Of a stretch of DNA of 43,423 nucleotides, positions 16,349 to 23,965 are shown in pieces (the stretch's first letter is position 1; every line of letters starts with the position of its first letter). Below the pieces are notes generated by a model that did no database searches, was not told where the DNA came from, and was given only the letters and a program-made list of their open reading frames with translations. The stretch covers positions 1 through 43,423 of the forward strand of contig CAJUPF010000021.1 in the NCBI GenBank assembly GCA_910588565.1, written 5' to 3'. The translations under genes and the position numbers were made by a program. The DNA comes from an uncultured Lachnospiraceae bacterium. Lineage in GTDB: Bacteria; Bacillota; Clostridia; Lachnospirales; Lachnospiraceae.

Positions 16349-16437
16349 TGCCGCAAGGCATAAAAGTATCCCGAAAGGGGTTAGAGCGGAAGCGCGTCAG
16401 AAGGCAGACAGATGCCCGGTCTGAGCGTCCCTCTGCC
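16349..16437. other. Cluster of GNRA-tetraloop hairpins; candidate structured RNA or repeat element
   Basis: In the 277-base gap between tepA and uppP the plus strand has consecutive short hairpins: TGCC-GCAA-GGCA (16349-16360), CCC-GAAA-GGG (16370-16379) and GC-GGAA-GC (16386-16393). A longer pairing GGCAGA (16403-16408) / TCTGCC (16432-16437) encloses a competing CAGAC/GTCTG stem. The loops are GNRA only on the plus strand, opposite to the flanking genes. The segment is much more GC-rich than the AT-rich DNA on its uppP side. I do not recognise the element. Confidence 0.45.
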
Positions 16438-16461
16438 AAAATCCCCCCTTACATACCAATC

Positions 16462-17154
16462 CTATGAAACATCCTTCTCCCCAATCATCTCATGCAGCTT
16501 ACTTACCGCCTCATGAATCCCCCCAACCTCATCAATCAGCCCTTCCTGCACCGCCTCTTCTCCTACCAGTATCGTCCCCAAATCCTTCGACATCATATCC
16601 GTATTCATCATCATCTCTTCAAGCCGACCCTGCTTTGCCCTCGAATGGCTTTCAATAAACCGCAGAATCCGATTCTGCATCTGCTTGAAATAATCATATG
16701 TCTGCTTTGCGCCAATCACTGTCCCGCTCATACGAACCGGATGAATCACCATCGTCCCACTCGGAACAATAAACGAGTAATCCGTAGAAACCGCCAATGG
16801 CACGCCAATCGAATGAGAACCGCCAAGTACCAGAGAAACAGACGGCTTATTTAAAGACGCCACCATCTCCGCAATCGCAAGGCCGCTTTCCACATCCCCT
16901 CCCACCGTATTCAGAATCAACAGAAGCCCATCCACTTTTTCACTGTCTTCAATCACTGCAAGCTGTGGAAGCACATGTTCATATTTCGTCGTTTTCGTTG
17001 TGGAAGGAAGGCATTCATGGCCTTCAATCTCCCCAATTACATTGAGCAGATGAATATTATGATTTGTTTTGGGATTTGTCAGAACCGCCTGGCCATATTC
17101 TTTGATATGTTCCATATCCATATTCTGTTCGTCTTGCTTATTTGTATCACTCAT
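16462..17154 (-). CDS. tepA: ClpP-fold serine protease, TepA-like
   Basis: The 230-residue protein has the ClpP/crotonase fold of the TepA (YmfB) group. The oxyanion strand LILNTVGGDVESGLAIAEM (about 79-97) precedes the nucleophile region GGSHSIGVPLAVS (Ser115 the likely catalytic Ser), and TMVIHPVRMSG carries the likely catalytic His138. The C-terminal LVGEEAVQEGLIDEVGG matches the family. TepA proteins are linked to protein export and spore-related processes in Bacillus, where the gene also neighbours spoIIIE; here it is close to ftsK, with uppP between. The N-terminal 25 residues are hydrophilic with no signal peptide, so it is probably cytoplasmic. A terminator lies between it and glgA. 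Confidence 0.8.
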   Translation of the reverse strand: MSDTNKQDEQNMDMEHIKEYGQAVLTNPKTNHNIHLLNVIGEIEGHECLPSTTKTTKYEHVLPQLAVIEDSEKVDGLLLILNTVGGDVESGLAIAEMVASLNKPSVSLVLGGSHSIGVPLAVSTDYSFIVPSGTMVIHPVRMSGTVIGAKQTYDYFKQMQNRILRFIESHSRAKQGRLEEMMMNTDMMSKDLGTILVGEEAVQEGLIDEVGGIHEAVSKLHEMIGEKDVS

Positions 17155-17165
17155 GCTTTTACCTC

Positions 17166-17202
17166 ACAAAAACAGAGGGTACGGTGACCCTCCTTTTTTG
17201 TG
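17166..17202 (-). terminator. Intrinsic terminator after glgA
   Basis: GAGGGT (17175-17180) and ACCCTC (17187-17192) form a GC-rich stem with a six-base loop, flanked by A-runs and T-runs on both sides. On the minus strand it reads stem then TGTTTTTGTG, which fits termination of glgA. It may work in both directions. Confidence 0.75.
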
Positions 17203-17234
17203 TAGTATAACCATATTTCCTGCTTTTATACGTT

Positions 17235-18686
17235 TTAGTACCCCATCAGATAATTATAGAGATTCTGATATTTCTCCTTGGAAGATTTCCAGGAATAATC
17301 TTTTTCCATGCCCCGGTCTACCATCTGGTTCCACTGGCGCTTCCGGTCAAAGAAAATATGTTTTGAATAATTAATAACGCCCAGCATCTCATCCGCGTTA
17401 TAATTCTGGAAGGAGAAACCTTCGCCTGTATTGTCATATTCATTAAAGGGCATTACCGTATCCTTGAGCCCTCCGGTTTCCCTGACAATCGGAACAGTTC
17501 CATAACGGAAAGAAATCAGCTGCGTCAGGCCGCAGGGTTCAAATCGGGACGGCATCAAAAATGCGTCCGCCGACGCATATAATTTGTGCGCCAGATCATC
17601 GGAATAACAGATATTGGCAGAAATACGATCCGGATATTTCCACGCGTAATGGCGGAACATATTCTCATAGCGTACATCGCCCGTTCCAATGATCACAAAC
17701 TGTGTAAATTCATCCGCAATATAATCCATCATATAATTGATCAAATCAAGTCCCTTCTGATCCGTCAGACGGGAGATCAGGCCGATCATATACTTCTTCT
17801 TATCTACGGCAAGTCCCAGATCCTGCTGCAGTTTCAGCTTGTTCTGGCTCTTTTTCTGCCGGTAATTATCTTTGTTGTAGTTGGTATAAATTTTGGGATC
17901 GGTCTCAGGATTATAAACCTCATAATCAATGCCGTTTACAATTCCCTGCATATCAAAATGCCTTGCGGAAAGCAGACCGTCTAACCCTTCTCCATATTCT
18001 CCGGTCTGAATTTCATTGGCATAGGTATCGCTTACGGTTGTAATATAATCCGCATACACCAGACCGCCTTTTAACATATTCGCGTCTTTCTTGTACTCTA
18101 ACTTATCTGGTACAAACAGGCCGTTCGCAAATCCGGTCAGTCCCCGCATTGTCTGGATATCCCATACACCCTGGAATTTCAGGTTGTGAATCGTCATAAT
18201 GGTTTTAATTCCCCAGAAAAATGCGTCAGCGCTGAACTCATTTTTCAGATATACCGGAATAAATCCTGTCTCCCAGTCATGGCAGTGAATCAATTCCGGC
18301 TTAAAATTGATATGCGGCAGTATGGACAACACAGCCTTATCAAAAAAGCAGAACTTCTCAATATCATAGCGAATATTCCCGTATGGCTGGAAACAGTTGA
18401 AATACTCTTCATTGTCAATAAAGTAGTATGTAATCCCATCCAGTTCGTATTTTAGCACTCCAACATATTTGTCTTTGATATACCTGCCAGCATCCATATA
18501 AAAATGCGTAACATATTGGAACTGATCTCTGAAATGCTGCGGAATGCAGCTGTAATTCGGGAGTACCACCCTGACATCCCATTCATCCTTTGAAAATTCC
18601 TTCGGTAATGCGCCGCACACATCAGCAAGACCACCAGTTTTAATAAATGGCACGCACTCTGATGCTGCAAAAAGTATTCGTTTCAT
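17235..18686 (-). CDS. glgA: Glycogen synthase GlgA
   Basis: GlgA extends alpha-1,4-glucan chains from ADP-glucose (GT5 family, GT-B fold). The 483-residue protein starts MKRILFAASECVPFIKTGGL, with the ADP-glucose-binding KTGGLADV at 17-24, and has the C-terminal catalytic region MPSRFEPCGLTQLISFRYG with the conserved Glu. Length is normal. It follows metY by 18 bases with AAAGGAGGGG in the gap. No glgC, glgD, glgB or glgP lies nearby, so glycogen genes are dispersed in this genome. Confidence 0.95.
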   Translation of the reverse strand: MKRILFAASECVPFIKTGGLADVCGALPKEFSKDEWDVRVVLPNYSCIPQHFRDQFQYVTHFYMDAGRYIKDKYVGVLKYELDGITYYFIDNEEYFNCFQPYGNIRYDIEKFCFFDKAVLSILPHINFKPELIHCHDWETGFIPVYLKNEFSADAFFWGIKTIMTIHNLKFQGVWDIQTMRGLTGFANGLFVPDKLEYKKDANMLKGGLVYADYITTVSDTYANEIQTGEYGEGLDGLLSARHFDMQGIVNGIDYEVYNPETDPKIYTNYNKDNYRQKKSQNKLKLQQDLGLAVDKKKYMIGLISRLTDQKGLDLINYMMDYIADEFTQFVIIGTGDVRYENMFRHYAWKYPDRISANICYSDDLAHKLYASADAFLMPSRFEPCGLTQLISFRYGTVPIVRETGGLKDTVMPFNEYDNTGEGFSFQNYNADEMLGVINYSKHIFFDRKRQWNQMVDRGMEKDYSWKSSKEKYQNLYNYLMGY

Positions 18687-18704
18687 GTAAAACCCCTCCT
18701 TTTT

Positions 18705-19988
18705 TTAAACGGTTGCCAATGCCTGTTTTAGATCGGCAATAATATCTTCGGCATGTTCAATGCCTACAGAAAAACGAATCAAATCCGGCTGTACGCCTGC
18801 TTCTCTCAGCTGTTCATCCGTCATCTGACGGTGCGTATGGCTGGCCGGATGCAGTACGCAGGTCCTCGCGTCTGCTACATGAGTAACAATGGCAGCTAAT
18901 TTCAGTTTATCCATAAACTGAATGGATATATCCCTTCCGCCCTTTAATCCAAAAGAAATCACGCCGCAGGTTCCATTCGGCATATATTTCTCTGCTAAGG
19001 CATGGTATTTATTATCCTCAAGACCCGCATAATTGACCCATGCGATCTTTTCATGGCTTTGCAGATACTTCGCAACCTTAAGCGCATTCTCACAATGCCT
19101 TGGCATACGCAAATGCAGCGTCTCTAATCCTACATTTAACAAAAATGCATTCTGCGGAGACTGAATGGACCCCAAATCACGCATAAGCTGTGCCGTTGCT
19201 TTCTGAATATAAGCCATCTTGCCAAATTTTTCCGCATATATAATTCCATGATAAGATTCATCCGGCGTTGTAAGCCCCGGAAACTTATCCTTATGCGCCA
19301 TCCAGTCAAAATTGCCGGAATCAATAATCGCGCCGCCTACGCTCATTGCATGGCCGTCCATATATTTCGTCGTAGAATGGGTAACGATGTCCGCGCCCCA
19401 CGCAAACGGCCTGCAGTTAATCGGCGTTGGAAATGTATTGTCAACAATCAAGGGAACGCCGTGGCGATGGGCAATCCCTGCAAATCGTTCGATATCCAGA
19501 ACTACTAAAGAAGGGTTGGATACTGTCTCTGCAAATACTGCTTTGGTGTTTGGCAGAAATGCCGCTTCCAGCTCTCCATCGGAAGCTTCCGGGCTGATAA
19601 ACGTACAGGAAATCCCCTGTTTTTTCATCGTCGTGCCAAAGAGATTATAGGTGCCGCCGTAGATTGCATTGGTGCAGATGAAATGATCGCCTGCTTCGCA
19701 GATATTAAAAACAGCATAATAATTCGCCGCCTGCCCGGAAGAAGTCAGCATACCAGCGACGCCGCCCTCTAATTCCGTAATCTTCGCCGCTACCATATCA
19801 TTCGTAGGATTCTGCAGCCTTGTGTAAAAATATCCGGCATCCTCTAAATCAAACAGCCTGCCCATCTGATCGCTGTTCTCATACTTAAATGTTGTACTCT
19901 GATAAATCGGCAGTACTCTTGGTTCGCCTTTCCCCGGCTTCCAGCCTGCCTGGATACATATCGTGTCCGGCCTGTAGTTTGTACTCAT
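18705..19988 (-). CDS. metY: O-acetylhomoserine sulfhydrylase (MetY), Cys/Met PLP family
   Basis: The 427-residue PLP enzyme makes homocysteine from O-acetylhomoserine and sulfide. It begins TICIQAGWKPGKGEPRVLPI, has YFYTRLQNPTNDMVAAKITE (about 53-72), the cofactor-binding SSGQAANYYA (about 83-92) and the Schiff-base lysine in HSTTKYMDGHAMSVGG (Lys208). The C-terminal SVGIEHAEDIIADLKQAL is typical. Length near 430 and these motifs favour MetY over the shorter cystathionine enzymes (about 390). It lies 15 bases downstream of yebC. No S-box or T-box is visible before it, because it shares the yebC transcript. Confidence 0.9.
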   Translation of the reverse strand: MSTNYRPDTICIQAGWKPGKGEPRVLPIYQSTTFKYENSDQMGRLFDLEDAGYFYTRLQNPTNDMVAAKITELEGGVAGMLTSSGQAANYYAVFNICEAGDHFICTNAIYGGTYNLFGTTMKKQGISCTFISPEASDGELEAAFLPNTKAVFAETVSNPSLVVLDIERFAGIAHRHGVPLIVDNTFPTPINCRPFAWGADIVTHSTTKYMDGHAMSVGGAIIDSGNFDWMAHKDKFPGLTTPDESYHGIIYAEKFGKMAYIQKATAQLMRDLGSIQSPQNAFLLNVGLETLHLRMPRHCENALKVAKYLQSHEKIAWVNYAGLEDNKYHALAEKYMPNGTCGVISFGLKGGRDISIQFMDKLKLAAIVTHVADARTCVLHPASHTHRQMTDEQLREAGVQPDLIRFSVGIEHAEDIIADLKQALATV

Positions 19989-20003
19989 AGTATCTCTCCT
20001 GTT

Positions 20004-20732
20004 TTATTCATCCCAATTATGGAATACTTCCTGCACATCGTCATCTTCATCCAGCAGATCCAGAATCTTCTGGATATTATTCAGATCCGCCTCTTCGGAC
20101 AATGTAACATATGTCTGAGGAAGCATCGTCACTTCTGCATTGGCCATAGGGATCTTCTCCTGTTCCAACGTATCCCGCACTGCAGAAAAACTCTCCGGTG
20201 ATGTCAAAATCTCAAAGCTGTCCTCTTCTTCTGCGAAATCATCCGCGCCTGCGTCCAATGCAAGCATCATCAGATCGTCCGCATCCATTTCACAGTCTTC
20301 TTTCGCAACAATAATCTGCCCTTTTTCATCAAACATATACGATACACAGCCCTGTGTCCCGATGCTGCCGTATCCTTTTGTAAAAGCATTGCGTACATTT
20401 GCTGCAGTCCGGTTCTTATTATCGGTCAGCGCTTTTACGATAATCGCCGTACCGGAAGGGCCGTACCCTTCATATGTAACCTGCTCGTAGTTGACTCCGC
20501 CCATATCTCCGGCTGCTTTCTTAATGCCGCGCTCAATGGTGTCATTGGGCATATTGTTGGATTTGGCTTTAGAAATAACATCCCTTAACTTACTGTTATT
20601 CGCAGGATCTGGTCCGCCTTCTTTGACTGCAATCGCGATCTCCCTGCCAATAATTGTAAATATCTTGCCCTTTGCCTTATCATTCTTCTCTTTCTTGTGT
20701 TTGATGTTGGCAAACTTGGAATGTCCTGACAT
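20004..20732 (-). CDS. yebC: YebC/PmpR-family protein (TACO1 homologue)
   Basis: The 242-residue protein shows the full YebC pattern: MSGHSKFANIKHKKEKNDKA at the N-terminus, GREIAIAVKEGGPDPANNSKLR (about 28-49 in two parts), and YEGYGPSGTAIIVKALTDN (about 86-104). Members were first called transcriptional regulators; work on mitochondrial TACO1 and recent bacterial studies point to a role in translating proline-rich sequences. The start follows AAGGAGGAA. It has its own sigma-A promoter and leads the yebC-metY-glgA run. Confidence 0.95.
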   Translation of the reverse strand: MSGHSKFANIKHKKEKNDKAKGKIFTIIGREIAIAVKEGGPDPANNSKLRDVISKAKSNNMPNDTIERGIKKAAGDMGGVNYEQVTYEGYGPSGTAIIVKALTDNKNRTAANVRNAFTKGYGSIGTQGCVSYMFDEKGQIIVAKEDCEMDADDLMMLALDAGADDFAEEEDSFEILTSPESFSAVRDTLEQEKIPMANAEVTMLPQTYVTLSEEADLNNIQKILDLLDEDDDVQEVFHNWDE

Positions 20733-20755
20733 AATAATTCCTCCTTGTTTTCTTT

Positions 20756-20784
20756 ATTCTACCATTATTTCCGGCTTCTGACAA
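20756..20784 (-). promoter_or_regulatory. Sigma-A promoter for yebC
   Basis: Minus strand: -35 TTGTCA (20779-20784), 17-base spacer, -10 TAGAAT (20756-20761). Both boxes match five of six consensus bases. It lies some 25 bases before the yebC start. Confidence 0.7.
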
Positions 20785-20809
20785 GAACTATCGAAAGCTC
20801 CTTCTTCAT

Positions 20810-22147
20810 TTAAAAGTTTTGCGTTGCTTTTCGTATCGGCCCATCGCCAGTCAGCGGAGCGACTGGCGTGGGTGTGAAATGTAACAGTTTTGCAGCAGAA
20901 ACTTTTTTAATCATCTTGTTTTCAACGGAAAGGATTTTAAAACAATATCCATAGGCTTCCACACTGATGCGGTCATCTTCATCCGGAATTTTATCAATTC
21001 GCGAAATCAAAAATCCGTTTAACGTCTCATAGCTGTCTTCTTCCTCCACAGTAACAGAAAGCGAGCGGATGACATCTTCAAAATCCGCCATCCCATCCAT
21101 CAGGAAGCTTCCATCCGGCTGTTTTAAAATCATCTCTTCGTATTCATCGTGTTCGTCTAAAATATTTCCTACGATTTCTTCTAAAATATCCTCCATCGCG
21201 ACAATGCCTGCCGTCTGGCCATATTCATCGACTACAACTGCCATCTGGGTCTTTTTAGCCTGCATTTCTTTAAATAATGCGCTGATATTCCTTGTCTCAG
21301 GAATAAAATCCACGCTCCAGATCAAATCCTTCATCTCGCGGATCGGCTGGCTGTAGTAATCCTGGCTGGTGCAGTACTTCAATGCTTCTTTGATATGCAG
21401 CACGCCGATAATGTTGTCAATATCGTCTATGTAAACCGGGAAACGGGAATTGCCGCGTTCTTTCATATATTCCATGGCCTCTGCAAAGGTCGCCGTCCCA
21501 TCTAAGGCAAGGATATTCTTTCTGTGCGTCATAATATCCTTGGCCTCTTTGTCCCCAAATTCAAAAATATTGTGGATCATTTCCGCTTCGCTGGCTAACA
21601 AAACGCCCTGCTCATGCCCTTCGTTTACCACAGACATAATTTCTTCCTCTGTCAAATCTCCGGAATTTCCGCCGGGATCGACTCCAAAAATCCGGACAAC
21701 TAAATCTGCTGTCAGCTCTAAGCACCTGACAAATGGAAACCCAACGACCATAAGCACGGACATCAGCCTGCAAAGGCCAAATCCCCAGGCTTCTGCTTTG
21801 GCGCCCCCAATTTTAGCCGGGGCATAGACGCCAATCATAAGAAGAACCGCCCAGTATACAAGCAGCAGGATAAGCTTCACCGGTTCTTTGTACCCTGCAA
21901 TCACATAAGCGCCGGCAAAAAGATGAAAGCCTGTCACAAAAAACTGCAGATTATGTACGCTGCCAGCCGGCTTTTTCCAAAGCCGCCGCAGCAAAGACGC
22001 GTTTTTATCTCCTTCTTTTGCCTGTTTCTCCAGATTACTCCCGTTCAGGCCTGACAATGCTGCCAGAAATCCATACAATACAACATGCAGTACTACCAAT
22101 AGCAACAAAATGATCAGGCCTATTTGAGGCCCCGCTCCATCGTCCAT
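20810..22147 (-). CDS. CNNM/CorC-type hemolysin-family membrane protein with CBS pair
   Basis: The 445-residue protein has a CNNM transmembrane domain (about 1-140, several helices), a CBS-domain pair (about 200-325, starting near KDIMTHRKNILAL and containing RFPVYIDDIDNIIGVLHIKE and MAVVVDEYGQTAGIVAMEDI) and a CorC/HlyC C-terminal domain (about 345-420). The family mediates Mg2+/Co2+ handling or efflux. The ATG at 22147, 11 bases after GGAG, is preferred over an in-frame TTG at 22156 that is too close to the site. The last 22-24 residues (HFTPTPVAPLTGDGPIRK and onward) are encoded by a dispersed repeat (RPT-B copy 1), so the natural C-terminus has been replaced or extended. Confidence 0.88.
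   Translation of the reverse strand: MDDGAGPQIGLIILLLLVVLHVVLYGFLAALSGLNGSNLEKQAKEGDKNASLLRRLWKKPAGSVHNLQFFVTGFHLFAGAYVIAGYKEPVKLILLLVYWAVLLMIGVYAPAKIGGAKAEAWGFGLCRLMSVLMVVGFPFVRCLELTADLVVRIFGVDPGGNSGDLTEEEIMSVVNEGHEQGVLLASEAEMIHNIFEFGDKEAKDIMTHRKNILALDGTATFAEAMEYMKERGNSRFPVYIDDIDNIIGVLHIKEALKYCTSQDYYSQPIREMKDLIWSVDFIPETRNISALFKEMQAKKTQMAVVVDEYGQTAGIVAMEDILEEIVGNILDEHDEYEEMILKQPDGSFLMDGMADFEDVIRSLSVTVEEEDSYETLNGFLISRIDKIPDEDDRISVEAYGYCFKILSVENKMIKKVSAAKLLHFTPTPVAPLTGDGPIRKATQNF
20824..20884 (-). repeat. RPT-B copy 1, inside the 3' end of the CNNM gene
   Basis: Read on the minus strand this segment matches the copies at 26308 and 42149: TTTCACACCCACGCCAGTC, then a palindromic turn, then GCCGATAC and AAAGCAA. 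Its centre forms an 8-bp stem CGCCAGTC/GACTGGCG. It overlaps the last codons of the CNNM gene. Confidence 0.85.
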
Positions 22148-22209
22148 CTTTTTCAATTCTCCTTTAATATTGCATTACGTTCTATTTCAGAATCATTACA
22201 AACATTTGA

Positions 22210-22238
22210 AATATACCATTATCCGGCACATTCGTCAA
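22210..22238 (-). promoter_or_regulatory. Sigma-A promoter for the CNNM gene
   Basis: Minus strand: -35 TTGACG (22233-22238), 17-base spacer, -10 TATATT (22210-22215). It is a near-consensus promoter in the gap between mazF and the CNNM gene. Confidence 0.75.
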
Positions 22239-22246
22239 GTTTTATG

Positions 22247-22594
22247 TTATGTAAGCAATTCAAGGCTTACTTCCAGGGCTTTGTCCACTTTAAACAGCAT
22301 ACTGCTGTCTAAATGACACACTTTGTCCTTTAATCTCTTTTTATCGATTGTACGAAGCTGTTCCAGTAAAATCACAGAATCCTTCACCATGTCGTATTTG
22401 TCGCTGTCAAGCTCCACATGGGTCGGCAGTTTGGCCTTATGCTGCTGCGATGTAATGGCAGCGCAGATAACCGTCGGGGAATGCCTGTTTCCCACATCGT
22501 TTTGCACAATCAGTACCGGACGTACGCCGCCCTGTTCCGATCCAACCACCGGGCGAAGATCTGCGTAATAAATATCTCCTCTGTGAATCGCCAT
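22247..22594 (-). CDS. mazF: MazF/PemK-family mRNA interferase
   Basis: The 115-residue protein is a full MazF (EndoA/NdoA type) endoribonuclease. It begins MAIHRGDIYYADLRPVVGSE, with the RGDI-Y-ADL-P-GSEQ-G-RP-LI-QND pattern of the family. VICAAITS and THVEL follow (about 46-68), then the C-terminal EQLRTIDKKRLKDKV (about 85-99). These toxins cut mRNA at short sequences. It lies 66 bases downstream of alr, a common Firmicute location, but the usual antitoxin gene between alr and mazF is absent; only a 17-codon micro-ORF is there. Either control is by an unlinked antitoxin or the toxin is tolerated. Confidence 0.93.
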   Translation of the reverse strand: MAIHRGDIYYADLRPVVGSEQGGVRPVLIVQNDVGNRHSPTVICAAITSQQHKAKLPTHVELDSDKYDMVKDSVILLEQLRTIDKKRLKDKVCHLDSSMLFKVDKALEVSLELLT

Positions 22595-22597
22595 AAT

Positions 22598-22651
22598 CTA
22601 CTCACTCCATATCTTTATTTTGATAGGAAGAGTATTTCCGGTTTTCCCCAT
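22598..22651 (-). CDS. 17-codon micro-ORF between alr and mazF, possible antitoxin remnant
   Basis: The frame ATG to TAG encodes MGKTGNTLPIKIKIWSE, with AGGTG six bases before the ATG. GNTLPIKI recalls the GNSLAVRI stretch of AbrB-fold MazE antitoxins, but the match is very short and the B. subtilis antitoxin at this locus is a different (ribbon-helix-helix) fold. It could be chance, a leader peptide or a relic. Confidence 0.2.
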   Translation of the reverse strand: MGKTGNTLPIKIKIWSE

Positions 22652-22660
22652 TCTATTCAC

Positions 22661-23833
22661 CTATTCGTCAAAATAATCTTTCCTGGCATAGGGCTGGTTA
22701 TTTTTATAAAAAATTCTGGGAACCCGTTTTCCAATATCACAGGCAAATTCATAGTTGAAGCGGCCGGACAAAGCGCCAAGTTCTTCCATGGTAATTGTGC
22801 CCGCGCCATCCTTCCCCAGAAGCGTTACCGAATCAAGAAGCTTGACGTCCGGAATCTCAGTCACATCCACCATAAACTGATCCATACATACGCGTCCCAG
22901 AATCGGGGCTGCCATTCCGTGAACCAGCACATATCCTTTGCTGGAAAGTCCTCTTGGGTAGCCGTCTCCGTATCCAACAGGAATCGTCGCAATCCTCCGC
23001 GGCTCTTTTAAGCAGTATGTGCCGCCATAGCTGATACAGCTTCCTGCTTCTAACGTTTTGATATGTATAATTTTACTTTTTATCTCCATAACAGGCCTTA
23101 AAGAAATCGCATTTTTACTCACTTCTTCGGAAGGCCATAGCCCGTAGAGAATAATTCCGGCCCGGACAAGATCCATAGCTGCTTCTCCCAGTTCTGCAAT
23201 GCCCGCGCTGTTTGCAATATGTTTCAGAGGAATTTCCAGCCGTCTTTCTTCTAACAGCTTTATCATAGATAAAAACTTCCTGTACTGCTCATACGCAGCC
23301 GTTTTATCCTGTTCGTCGGCTCTGGCAAAATGGGTAAAAATTCCTTCTGGCACAATACTGGGAAGCGCGGCAATTTGAACGATTTCATCCGCAGATTCTT
23401 CGGTTGCCTGATAGCCAATCCGACCCATTCCGGTATCAATCTTGATATGAAGATACGCCTTTTTGCCGCAGGTTTTGGCTGCTTTGGAAAATGCTTCTGC
23501 CATTTCATAAGAATACACAGTCGGGCGTATCTCCTGTCTGATCAATTCAAAATAGTCTGGTTCAAACGTATAGCCCAAAATCAGAATTGGTTTTTGGATT
23601 CCATTTCTTCTTAAAGAAAAAGCCTCTTCTGCCGTCGCAACCGCAAAGCCAAAAATCCGATCCGATTCTTCGATTTCTTTTGCAATGATTACAGCGCCGT
23701 GACCATATCCGTCTGCTTTTATTACTGCAATAATCCGGGTGTTTTCCGGAATTTTTTCTTCTATGGATTTCAGATTCCAGGCAATGGCGTCCAGATTAAT
23801 TTTTGCGTAAACCCTGTTGTATTCCTTTTGCAT
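22661..23833 (-). CDS. alr: Alanine racemase
   Basis: Alr converts L- to D-alanine for peptidoglycan, using PLP. The 390-residue protein has the PLP-lysine motif VIKADGYGHGA (Lys39), the IDTGMGRIGY segment (about 132-141), and the second-subunit catalytic tyrosine in SYGGTY. MDQFMVDVT and the C-terminal NYEFACDIGKRVPRIF are family features. The ATG at 23833 is chosen because GGAGGAA lies nine bases upstream; an in-frame ATG at 23857 lies before that site. An RPT-A repeat separates it from the NAD(P)HX repair gene, and mazF follows. Confidence 0.95.
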   Translation of the reverse strand: MQKEYNRVYAKINLDAIAWNLKSIEEKIPENTRIIAVIKADGYGHGAVIIAKEIEESDRIFGFAVATAEEAFSLRRNGIQKPILILGYTFEPDYFELIRQEIRPTVYSYEMAEAFSKAAKTCGKKAYLHIKIDTGMGRIGYQATEESADEIVQIAALPSIVPEGIFTHFARADEQDKTAAYEQYRKFLSMIKLLEERRLEIPLKHIANSAGIAELGEAAMDLVRAGIILYGLWPSEEVSKNAISLRPVMEIKSKIIHIKTLEAGSCISYGGTYCLKEPRRIATIPVGYGDGYPRGLSSKGYVLVHGMAAPILGRVCMDQFMVDVTEIPDVKLLDSVTLLGKDGAGTITMEELGALSGRFNYEFACDIGKRVPRIFYKNNQPYARKDYFDE

Positions 23834-23869
23834 GCAAGGATTCCTCCATTCTTCCATTTATCCCAACGG

Positions 23870-23960
23870 AACAGTTCAGATACCTTCACTGTTACGGCAT
23901 CCAGGCTCTATGTTTTGGTACGGCCAGCGCAGTAAATGCGCAGGCCTGCCTGAACTGTTA
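23870..23960. repeat. RPT-A copy 2
   Basis: This copy fills the gap between nnr and alr. Arms ACAGTTCAG (23871-23879) and CTGAACTGT (23950-23958) are inverted. Between them the sequence is nearly identical to copy 1 at 10010-10140 (ATACCTTCACTGTT, GGCATCCAG, then the GCTCTATGTTTTGGTACGGC block and the CAGGCCTGCCTGAACTGTTA end) but lacks the 42-base insert. It is in the same orientation as copy 1. Confidence 0.85.
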
Positions 23961-23965
23961 TATTC

